DNA of 64,000 nt from Macrolepiota albuminosa. Lineage: Eukaryota > Basidiomycota > Agaricomycetes > Agaricales > Agaricaceae. The DNA is taken from assembly GCA_027475525.1 (NCBI GenBank), contig JAMWFC010000115.1, positions 558,001 through 622,000 of the forward strand. The letters are read 5' to 3'. Positions 55,609-64,000 of the stretch are shown here, one piece after another (the stretch's first letter is position 1; each line of letters opens with the position of its first letter). Position numbers and translations under genes: made by a program. The notes below the pieces were generated by a model. The model did not search any database, was not told the DNA's origin, and was given only the letters and a program-made list of their open reading frames with translations.

Positions 55609-57943
55609 TCAAGCCCCAAAATCATAGGGGCCCGGGGTTGCCCTGTTAGGGAACAGCGCATCGTCAGACGCGCTGTAAGGTCGCAACAGCGACACATGAA
55701 ACTTAGGAACGATGCGTCGTTCCTGTAATGCCAGAGGCAGCTCCAACACGTAGTTGGAGGTACTTGGCTCTGCGTCTAGGACGCGGTATGGGCCTACCCA
55801 CTTCGGGCAGAGTTTACTCGCCCGTCCCTTTGGGAGCTTCAGATTACGCGTTGATAGGTAGACCAACGCTCCTACTGCTATTGGCGGGTCCGCTCGCCTA
55901 CGGTGATTGGCGTTTTTTGCCTGGAAGACTCGCGCCTCTATGATGGCGTCATGCGCTGCCGCGATGTTCTCCAGGGCCTGCCTGGCGAACTCGACAACTC
56001 CACGGTGAGCCACCGTATCAGCACGAACTTCATGCAGCATGGAGGGCACAGGGCCTGCCTGGCGAACTCGACAACTCCACGGTGAGCCACCGTATCAGCA
56101 CGAACTTCATGCAGCATGGAGGGCAAGTACCCTCCATTGAGTTCAAAGGGCGCATACCCTGTGGTATCCGAGATACTCGCGTTAATCGCAAACTCGGTGA
56201 GTGGACACCAGTCCACCCAGTCCCGTTGGTCAGGGCAAACAACTGCCCTCAAAATCTGACCTATACTGTGGTTAGCCCGCTCTGTCTGCCCATCCGTTTG
56301 AGGATGGAAGGACGTCGACATGAGGAGTTGCGCTCCTAGCAGTTTGTGGAGTTCTCTCCACCATTGAGACGTGAACTTTGAGTCACAATCACTCACAATG
56401 GTGCTAGGCAGCCCATGCAGCCTAACGATCTCCCTCAGGTAGATCCACGACAGCTCCTTAGCTGTCAGCGTAGTTCGCACCGGTATGAGGTGCACCATGC
56501 TCGTCATGCGGCATATGACTACCCAGACAGCTCCTTAGCTGTCAGCGTAGTTCGCACCGGTATGAGGTGCACCATGCTCATCATGCGGCATATGACTACC
56601 CAGAGGTAATTGAACCCTCTGGACTCGGGAAAGGGACCTACGAAGTCCATTCCGATTGAGTCCCAGGGTTTCACCGGCACGGGTAGCTGGTGTAGCTTCC
56701 CGGGAGGGGATCCAGGGGGCAACTTTGCCCTCTGACACGCTGCGCATGACGTGCAAAGCTTAGTCACTTCTTGGGCCATACGTGGCCACCAATACCATCT
56801 CCGGATGTAGCCCAACGTCCAGGCGGCACCAAAGTGCCCCACCAGGGCATGGGCCTGGTCCAAGACCCGTGTAACAATAGTACGCGTATGGGGGAGGCAT
56901 ACCACTGCCACCCCTTGACGGTTCTCCGTCATGATGAGTCCACCAGGCTCATGCCTGAACCGAGGATGGTCGTCAGGATTGGCGATTATCTCGGCGAAGA
57001 GAGGATCATCGCCATAGTCCTGCACCACCTCCTGCCGGAAGTCGTCATTGACCAGGCTAGGAGGCTGGGATGAAGGCAATTCGCCTTCGAGCATCTCCGC
57101 CAGCGTGACAGGTACATCGTGGCGCTTGTGCTCCCTAGTGGACGCTGGGTCCACGGCTTCATGCTCCTTGAGCAACTGGGCGGCTACGTCCCATTCTTCA
57201 CGCTGCTCTCTGAGGCGAGTGCTTCGCCTCCGTTCATCGTCACGCATAGCGCATACTTCCAGGACATGCTCCCTGAGCTCCTGGTATTGGTGGAGAGGTA
57301 AATCCTCTCCATCAGGGTCTATGCGGCAGTCTGCCTGCACATACTCATGAGGCTCGTGAGCCTCCCCAACTACATCACTCTCAAAGTAGCGCGACAAGCA
57401 GTCTGCCACTTTGTTGAGTTCACCTTTAACATAGGTGATGTCGAACTGGTATCTCGACATGTAGTCTATCCACCGTCGCTGGCGCGGTGACAAGTTCACC
57501 TGAGTTTTAAAGAACTCAAGGGCCTTGTGGTCCGTTATGATGTGGATGGGGTATCCCATCAGCTTATCCTCCCACTTGAGGAGGGCCTCGAGTATGGCAA
57601 GAGTCTCCAGCTCGTGCACCGCATAGTTTTGCTGGGCCGTTGTGAACTTCTTCGACATGAACCCTGCTGGGCGGCACGTCTGCCAGCTGCTTCCCTGGCC
57701 GTACATGGCTCCGACGCCTGTCTTGGACGCGTCGCAAATGAGCCATATTGGCTCGTCCCGTCTAGGGTCGATTGGTTGAATCACCGGAGTCTTCGTACAG
57801 ATCCGTTTGACCATCTCGAAGCACCGCTGGTGCAACGGCCTCCAATTGAACGGTGACCCGTTCTGCGTCATGGCCATAAGTGGCCCAGTATAGGCTGTGA
57901 CATCGGGCAAGAAGCTCGATATGTAGTTGACCAGGCCAACAAA
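55609..57943 (-). pseudogene. pol: Gypsy-B RNase H and integrase
   Basis: RNase H: IWLICDASKTGVGAMYGQGS, NYAVHELETLAILEALLKWE, IHIITDHKALEFF and QFDITYVKGELNKVADCLSR. Integrase: zinc region with HALVGH and CTSCAACQRAK, core IGMDFVGPFPE (Asp), TIVSDCDSKFTSQWWREL (Asp), STSFHPQTDGQTERANHSIG (Glu), then VGPYRVLDAEPSTSNYVLEL..PKFHVSLLRPY, the GPY/F-like C-terminal module. All catalytic residues are present. Interruptions: a TGA at 57942-57944 joining to RT (where Arg or Trp is expected) and two 77-bp duplications (56449, 55972). No chromodomain is seen after the GPY/F module. Stop at 55609-55611. Confidence 0.8.
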
Positions 57944-58951
57944 TCATTGGATGTCATTGTAGTTTCGGGGCGTGCGCCACTCCCGAATACGATCGAGCTT
58001 GTCCTGATCAGGGTGGATACCCCGCTCGTCTATGACATGCCCTAGGCAGTCTATACTCTGAGCGTAGAGCTCACATTTTTTCCACTTCAAGTACAACTTG
58101 TACTTGCGCAGTCGTTCGAATATGACTCTGAGGTGCTGCTCATGCTCCTCCATGGTATCCGAGTAGATGAATATGTCATCTAGGTAGACGTGCATGAAAC
58201 GTCCTATTACGTCTCGGAAGATAGAGGTCATTAGCCTCTGGAAAGTTGCTGGAGCATTGCAGTCTCCAATCTGCATTATATTGCTCGTGAATGTACCCAT
58301 GATCGACGCAAATACGGTCTTGGGTACGTCCTCGGTGCGAATGCGCACCTGCTTGTAAGCGTCAGTAAGGTCAATCTTCGAGCGATACTTCGCCTGAGCC
58401 ACGTCTTCCCGGATCACCTCTTGATCTGGTAAAGGAGTTACATCCTTTATGGTATTGTCATTGCGCTGACGCGCATCAAGAGCTGTTCGAAGGGTTCCAT
58501 CCTTCTTTGGGATGCACAATAACGGTGCAGCTTGAGCGGTGGTGCATGGGGACCACCATTGAGCATTCAAATAGCGATTAGTCTTATCGCGTAGTTGCTC
58601 CTGGAGGGCGCGCGGACAGCGCGGCAAGTGGTACTTATACTGCTTGTTCTCGTCTATGAGATTAATCTCATGGTTCACCTCCCGCCATGGCGGGAGCTCC
58701 TCCTTGGTCCCATTGACCATGTCGGCAAATTCTTCTTGCCATTGCTGACGCAACCGAGGAATATCTTCCTCACGAAGGCTTGTCGCCTTCTGCTTCCCCT
58801 TCATGCGTACCGGGGGAAGTACTTCCACCGTCTCTGAGGGTGGCCGAGGCGGCGGTGCATACTGCTTGCGCATTGCGAGCACCCGATTGACACTGTCATC
58901 AGGTATATGTAGTCTCAGCGGAGCACCCGCTGCCGCTGCCTTATAAGCCAT
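57944..58951 (-). CDS. pol: Gypsy-B reverse transcriptase
   Basis: 335 codons are open. An upstream linker (VEVLPPVRMKGKQKATSLRE) precedes the conserved RT blocks: LLCIPKKDGTLRTALDARQR, YRSKIDLTDAYKQVRIRTED, MQIGDCNAPATFQRLMTSIF, FMHVYLDDIFIYSDTMEEHE (intact YLDD) and LGHVIDERGIHPDQDKLDRI. The 77-bp duplication at 58874 affects the junction with the upstream linker. It makes the DNA copy of the element RNA in the particle. Confidence 0.85.
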   Translation of the reverse strand: MAYKAAAAGAPLRLHIPDDSVNRVLAMRKQYAPPPRPPSETVEVLPPVRMKGKQKATSLREEDIPRLRQQWQEEFADMVNGTKEELPPWREVNHEINLIDENKQYKYHLPRCPRALQEQLRDKTNRYLNAQWWSPCTTAQAAPLLCIPKKDGTLRTALDARQRNDNTIKDVTPLPDQEVIREDVAQAKYRSKIDLTDAYKQVRIRTEDVPKTVFASIMGTFTSNIMQIGDCNAPATFQRLMTSIFRDVIGRFMHVYLDDIFIYSDTMEEHEQHLRVIFERLRKYKLYLKWKKCELYAQSIDCLGHVIDERGIHPDQDKLDRIREWRTPRNYNDIQ

Positions 58952-59660
58952 GCGAGCACCCGATTGACACTGTCATCAGGTATATGTAGTCTCAGCGGAG
59001 CACCCGCTGCCGCTGCCTTATAAGCCACGAGGCTTTTCCCTCACGTACAAGTGAGTACGCTACGGACACCTCGTCCGAGACTGGCTGGCGATACGCTGGT
59101 TGACGGTCATCCGTCTCTGGTGCGCATTTCGCGCACACGTGGCTGCCACCAGCTCGTTCCACTCTTGCGGCATTCGGGGGTCGTATGCCCAGTCTGGTGC
59201 GCATTTCGCGCACACGTGGCTGCCACCAGCTCGTTCCACTCTTGCGGCATTCGGGGGTCGTATGCCCAGTCGTACAAGGGGAGCTGGTCGCTCCCATAGG
59301 GACCGTGTGTCCCCCTCTACTGAGGCTTCCGCCTCTCGGATGCTGTCTTTCAAGTCTTCCAACTTGACTCGTGAGGACGTAGGTGGACATACATCCACTG
59401 AGTCCTCCCGTCGTCTCGCCTTTCGATGGCGTTTGTCTGGAGGCCTTGCGCCTCGAATCTCAGGAGCGATTATTCGCTCGTTGCTCCTCTTGGAGGCTTG
59501 ATACTCCTCCTCGCTCATCATTACCACGTTGTGGTCTGCGCTCAGTCCAGGCATAGCCTGCACTTCCTCCTCCACATCCTCCACGGCCGGCACTCTGCGC
59601 CGGCCAAGTCATGGAGAGTCCTTGCGTTTCTCCGTAGTGCGATGACGTCGCAGACGATTA
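58952..59660 (-). pseudogene. pol: Gypsy-B linker between protease and RT
   Basis: Charged linker with DVEEEVQAMPGLSADHNVVM, RGARPPDKRHRKARRREDSV and LKDSIREAEASVEGDT. Three 77-bp duplications (58874, 59116, 59609) break the frame. Confidence 0.55.
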
Positions 59661-60338
59661 TCAGTGTCGTCTGCTGTAGCTCGTTTCATGGAGAGTCCTT
59701 GCGTTTCTCCGTAGTGCGATGACGTCGCAGACGATTATCAGTGTCGTCTGCTGTAGCTCGTTGGCTGGGATCACTTTCCCATTCACTAGTACCTGACATT
59801 GGTCAAAGTCTAGTATGACTTTGTTACGCCGCATGAATGGCGTTCCCAGTATCATATCGTAGCGATCGAAGTTCGCTACATCCATGTATTCCCGGCTACG
59901 TGAGCCCGGCGTTTGGACATTCACATTTGTCCCATACTGCACCATGGCTCGGCTCCCTACGGTGCCCAGCTGTAACGCCAATGGCGTATCCAACTCCTGC
60001 ACGGATATTCCGTACACATGGGCGAACTGGGGCGTTATGCCCGATGTGGTACTCCCAGAGTCCCATAGGGTCCATGCCTTGTGGCCGTCTACGTCCACAT
60101 ACGAGACCAGGCACTCCTTGTCTGCTCGTTTCAATGTAGGGCGCTGCAAAGTGCCCTCTGCACGACGAAGGGTCACCTTCTTCATCCGAACTACGTTATT
60201 CCGTTCGGGATCATTTGTGGACGGCCAATCCGTCATCGCCGCTAGGCACTCAGAGTCGCTGTCGCGACTGTAATACTCATTGTCGTAGACGTCGTTGTAT
60301 ACGTCGACTGTGACGTACTCCTCCCCCTCCACGACCAC
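59661..60338 (-). CDS. pol: Gypsy-B aspartic protease
   Basis: 225 codons are open. HKAWTLWDSGSTTSGITPQF holds the DSG catalytic triplet; YDMILGTPFMRRNKVILDFD is the second conserved block. Such retropepsins dimerise and cut gag-pol in the particle. The N-terminal part is acidic with repeated Tyr/Asp. The frame probably continues on both sides once the duplications at 60364, 60474 and 59609 are collapsed. Confidence 0.8.
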   Translation of the reverse strand: MVVEGEEYVTVDVYNDVYDNEYYSRDSDSECLAAMTDWPSTNDPERNNVVRMKKVTLRRAEGTLQRPTLKRADKECLVSYVDVDGHKAWTLWDSGSTTSGITPQFAHVYGISVQELDTPLALQLGTVGSRAMVQYGTNVNVQTPGSRSREYMDVANFDRYDMILGTPFMRRNKVILDFDQCQVLVNGKVIPANELQQTTLIIVCDVIALRRNARTLHETSYSRRH

Positions 60339-60639
60339 ACTCTCGGGCTCGGCGCCCGATGCCTCCTCTGGGGGCTCCTGGTTGTTTGTGGGGTGCTCTG
60401 CCTCAGAATCGGCAGATACGTCTCCATCACTCCCACTTGCTCCTCTGGGGGCTCCTGGTCGTTTGTGGGGTGCTCTGCCTCAGAATCGGCAGATACGTCT
60501 CCATCACTCCCACTTGCGGCTGCAGTATGTGCAGCTCGAAGGTGGGCGCGTCTGCCTCAGAATCGGCAGATACGTCTCCATCACTCCCACTTGCGGCTGC
60601 AGTATGTGCAGCTCGAAGGTGGGCGCGGGTGTATACCCC

Positions 60640-63604
60640 TTCCTCGGGGGTCCTGGCTTCGCAGGGCAGTTGGTAGCGTAGTGGCCTGGTTGGCCACACG
60701 CGAAACAAGTCCCCGACTGCCCCGGTGGGTTGGCCGGCTTGAAGTCCGGCCTTGGTTTAGGACGTTCTCCGTCCGGCGCCCACTCTGGGTGTACTGCCCC
60801 GGTGGGTTGGCCGGCTTGAAGTCCGGCCTTGGTTTAGGACGTTCTCCGTCCGGCGCCCACTCTGGGTGTGGGGGCTCCGCCCTCGGTTCGCAGCAGGGGT
60901 TCTGCGTACAACAAACCGCGTGTTGCGGTCACGGTCCAAATCGGTCTTTTTGGCCAGGAAGGTCCCCACATGCTGACCCCGTGAGGGTGTCCCACCAGGC
61001 GGTAGTCGCCTGGGTCCCCCTTTGTGTCCACTCCGATGTTCATAGTGGTTAGCAGTCTTCAGAGACTGCTCATACCGGATGGCATATGCCACAAATTCTT
61101 CCACATCGTTGACTTCTGGGGACAATCCGTCCTCACGTATCAAATAGCGGCGCATATCCGCTGGAATGCCATCCAAGAACGTTTCGAGCATTGTATACCC
61201 GTCCGGGTATACTGCCATGTTCTGGGCATGGTCATTAAGGGTATCATAGAACCCTTGTACTCCCAACTTCTCGGTGTACTTGGCGGACTGGAAGTCCCGC
61301 CTTGCATCCTGGAGCGTTGAGGGGTGTACGAATCGATCGTACAGTCCTGTAAGGACTCCTTTAAACGTCCAGTCATATTGGACACGATTGACGTGCAGTA
61401 CTGCCCGTCGAAACCAACCCATGGCCTCTCCGGCCAAGAACTCAGGCAGAACGAAGATTCGTTCTCGTTCCATACGGTCACCTCCGTATAAGCACATGGC
61501 AAGATGGGTGCATACATCCATCGCCCAATCTTCCAGGTCGCTGAACTTGGACGCGCCTGTATAGGCGCAAATGTGCCTACTGTCTGCTTTACGCAGCTTC
61601 ACTCCGTCTGGTAACCGTAAGGTTACGCCCAGGGCATCATCGACTACTCGATGCAGGCGATTGTGCATGGCTTCACGATGCATTCGAATGGCTTCCCGCT
61701 GACCCGGGGATCTAGTCGCCAAATCAGCGGCATGGGGAAGTGACTTCCCCCACGATGCATTCGAATGGCTTCCCGCTGACCCGGGGATCTAGTCGCCAAA
61801 TCAGCGGCATGGGGAAGTGACTTCCCCCTCCACCTTGCGGGGACGTCCCGAGCCTCCTCGACTGTGGGCATAATTGCCCTCGTCTCGAGGAATCGACCTA
61901 GGGCCGTCATCCCGGCCGTTACCAGGGACATCACGTCTCGTGGCGCCATCTCGATCGAGGAAGTCTCCTCGATCATGATCGTTGCGCCGCCCTGGACCTG
62001 GAGAAGCTTGATTCTCCTGACCCTGCGTGACGAATTGACGACGCATCTCGTCAATGGGCTTAGTGCCCTCGGACCTGGAGAAGCTTGATTCTCCTGACCC
62101 TGCGTGACGAATTGACGACGCATCTCGTCAATGGGCTTAGTGCCCTCAATACGATGCCCTGATTGTTGATAAGGGACTGTCCCTTAGTCCTGAGGTCGCC
62201 ATTGCGCATACGTTGATACGCGACTCTGTCGCTCAACGTTTCGGCCATGGGCACGCGCGGCATCACAGATGCCTCGCTTTCCACTTTGAGCACAGTGCTA
62301 TCGTGCCCATCCGGACCTGACATATCTGTCCTACGGTCATGGTTACGCATGTGCGGGGGCTCCTCACGCCACCCTTGTCCTGCTGGAGTATAAAAAGTAC
62401 TCACCGGTCTTACTTCGGGCACTTCTTGCGCCCGTGCTAGTGCCTCCACTAGCTCGATTCCGACGTCTTGATTGCGTCGTGCCGAGCATTCCTCGGACGT
62501 GTGGCTCCAGGGGGTCGAGACCCCCGATTGCCGTGTGGCCTTACGCTGCACATACATTTGCAGCTCCATAGTGAGCACTCTCACCATCAAATCAGTATAT
62601 TTCGTACTGAATACATTGGGCACTTCGTGCCCTTGTCGCCTAAGTGCTACTATATGGGCTGACGCGTAGCGCTCGAGTCGCGCTTGGGTGGTGTATTTCA
62701 TCACCTCTGGGTGCAAGTCCCAGAACACCCGCAAGCGCACGGTGTACGTGGTTTTCAGCCGCTGTTCCTCTGCTCCGACGTCGTCGTCACTTGACGACTC
62801 CATCACCTCCTCTGGAAGCTCTACAACCTCCGGAGCTTCCTCCACTGCTGGTGTGCGCGGAAATCGATCTTCCACGTGGTCACCTCCTCTGGAAGCTCTA
62901 CAACCTCCGGAGCTTCCTCCACTGCTGGTGTGCGCGGAAATCGATCTTCCACGTGGTATACTTCAGGCCTTGCAGCCTCCTCCAGTACCTCTTCTAAGCG
63001 GGCTTCCGCTACTTTAGAAGGCATTGGACCCGCTGTGGACCGCCTGGTCCCACTGCTCCGGCTCCCTCTTCTAAGCGGGCTTCCGCTACTTTAGAAGGCA
63101 TTGGACCCGCTGTGGACCGCCTGGTCCCACTGCTCCGGCTCAGGGAGGGCTCTCCCAGTCCGTACTGACGACTCGGCATCTCCTGGGGCGCCATAGGCGC
63201 CGGTTGACTGTCGGCCGTCCTGCGGGGGTCCTTTGGAAGCCAATCGGCTAGACCGTTGCGGTCCTCCCCATAGGCGCCGGTTGACTGTCGGCCGTCCTGC
63301 GGGGGTCCTTTGGAAGCCAATCGGCTAGACCGTTGCGGTCCTCCTGGCAGCTGCGTAACTGGGGCGTTAATCCCCCAGGCATCTTGTCCTGGAGGCGTTG
63401 CGGACCATCCTGCTGTGAGCTTTCAGCTCTCTGGGCCTCGCTCTCATTCCTGGCCAGGTCGGCACTCTGACCTCGGTCTTGAGCCTTGGGTCTTACCTGA
63501 CCCGCATTGGACACTGACGCGTCCTGGGTGTCTGCTGGGTCTCCCCGTAGGTCGTGGGCATTTCGCCCGCCGTCAGTGGGCGCTGCAGGTATGGGATTAC
63601 TCAT
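60640..63604 (-). pseudogene. gag: Gypsy-B gag
   Basis: It starts MSNPIPAAPTDGGRNAHDLR at 63604. A long disordered N-terminus leads to a helical part (LRVFWDLHPEVMKYTTQARL, VRVLTMELQMYVQRKATRQS), then the capsid-like region in the open stretch at 60757-61722: FSDLEDWAMDVCTHLAMCLY, FVLPEFLAGEAMGWFRRAVL, FVHPSTLQDARRDFQSAKYT and MLETFLDGIPADMRRYLIRE. It ends with a knuckle, C-FA-C-GQPG-H-YATN-C, at about 60667-60710. It would build the particle. Seven 77-bp duplications (60716 through 63191) split the frame; I see no other breaks. Confidence 0.75.
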
Positions 63605-63735
63605 CGGTCCCCTGTTTGAAATTTGCACGGTGTGGCTGTGCAAGAAGCTCGAGAAGCTGATAGAGTTCTGTCAACGAACTCAACGACTGACGTCGGATGC
63701 TAGGCAATAGATCCTAGCTGGCGGATTCAAAAAAA

Positions 63736-63970
63736 TGTAATGGAGTTACAGAGATTGTGAGAGCTTAGGTTCACACTGCACAGAATCAGACCAGTCCGGT
63801 CTATTGACTATGTAGTATCAACACAAAATAAGCTGCTTTGTAAGCAGCTGGTAAACTAATTTATATAATAATGTAAATTAATATTATATTATAATAAATA
63901 TAATATAATAGTATCTACTGTAAGGTAAGTAAAGCTATGTGGCCAACGCCACATAGCGGACTATGCTACA
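63736..63970 (-). repeat. Gypsy-B 5' LTR
   Basis: 235 bp, almost identical to 51633-51867 (differences seen: AATGG for AACGG, CTATG for CTACG). It drives transcription leftwards. Followed by the target duplicate CTACT at 63971-63975. Confidence 0.9.
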
Positions 63971-64000
63971 CTACTACAGGATTTAGACATTTATCCTAAC

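Larger units (their letters stand above)
54212..63344. repeat. fifteen 77-bp tandem duplications within Gypsy-B
   Basis: First copies start at 54212, 54542, 55972, 56449 (one mismatch), 58874, 59116, 59609, 60364 (one mismatch), 60474, 60716, 61674, 61994, 62803, 62988 and 63191, each followed 77 bp later by its second copy. Each adds 77 bases and so shifts the frame. In several places the reading frame resumes correctly if one copy is removed, for example integrase at 56449 (RTTLTAKELS then WIYLREIVRL). Confidence 0.9.
51633..63970 (-). mobile_element. Gypsy-B: complete Ty3/gypsy element with two extra ORFs
   Basis: Bounded by 235-bp LTRs and flanked by CTACT on both sides (51628-51632 and 63971-63975). 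The minus strand holds gag, zinc knuckle, protease, RT, RNase H and integrase, then two further ORFs in the same sense before the 3' LTR. A purine run (GGGGGG, minus strand) lies just before the 3' LTR. I saw only two substitutions between the LTRs, so it inserted recently. Fifteen 77-bp duplications and one stop at the RT/RNase H junction interrupt the frames; the duplications are probably assembly faults. Confidence 0.9.

Noticed and set aside
54212..63344. A biological mechanism producing 77-bp tandem duplications in a retrotransposon
   Set aside because: The same length also appears in unrelated non-coding DNA and in the TIR element, and the opposite arm of the TIRs lacks them. An assembly cause is simpler.

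Overview
This is a gene-poor, transposon-dense stretch of a filamentous fungal genome, most likely an Agaricomycete (mushroom-forming basidiomycete). The evidence is short GT-AG introns of about 45-55 bp, a duplicated DUF6533-type membrane-protein gene, an F-box gene, and nested Ty3/gypsy, Ty1/copia, Tc1/pogo-like and long-TIR elements. I read it by eye only, without homology searches.

Layout. 1-5040: host-like DNA with two decayed genes (ankyrin, about 2747-3559; a small basic protein, about 4010-4480, minus). 5044-7830: first copy of a segmental duplication carrying a DUF6533-like gene with a premature stop. 8246-13785: a decayed copia element with LTRs and a 5-bp target duplication. 13786-20195 and 31440-36296: two halves of one minus-strand Ty3/gypsy chromovirus ('Gypsy-A'), split inside the integrase zinc-binding region by an 11.2-kb insertion at 20196-31439. 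That insertion has inverted termini of about 1.8 kb, rows of tRNA-like sequences, and three spliced or intact genes, none of which I recognise as a transposase. Solo LTRs of one family lie at 11240, 14853, 17302 and (reversed) 36297. 36732-37068: Tc1/mariner relic. 37590-40640: second copy of the segmental duplication. 40650-45500: host-like DNA with a two-exon F-box gene (41189-42555, minus). 45558-47616: decayed pogo-like transposase. 49642-51533: decayed reading frame of unknown family. 51633-63970: complete minus-strand Ty3/gypsy element ('Gypsy-B') with 235-bp LTRs, a 5-bp target duplication, gag-pol and two additional sense-strand ORFs after integrase.

A caution applies to the whole window. 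I find 24 tandem duplications whose copies are offset by exactly 77 bp, scattered through unrelated elements and 15 of them in Gypsy-B. A constant length unrelated to sequence content points to unmerged assembly overlaps (k=77) rather than biology. Since 77 is not a multiple of 3, they break frames, so several 'pseudogenes' here, especially in Gypsy-B, may be intact in the real genome.

How the parts interact: Gypsy-A landed first, then received a solo-LTR-family insertion in its C-terminal extension (17302) and the 11.2-kb TIR element in its integrase. Copia, Gypsy-A and the pogo copy are heavily decayed, while Gypsy-B and the TIR element look young.
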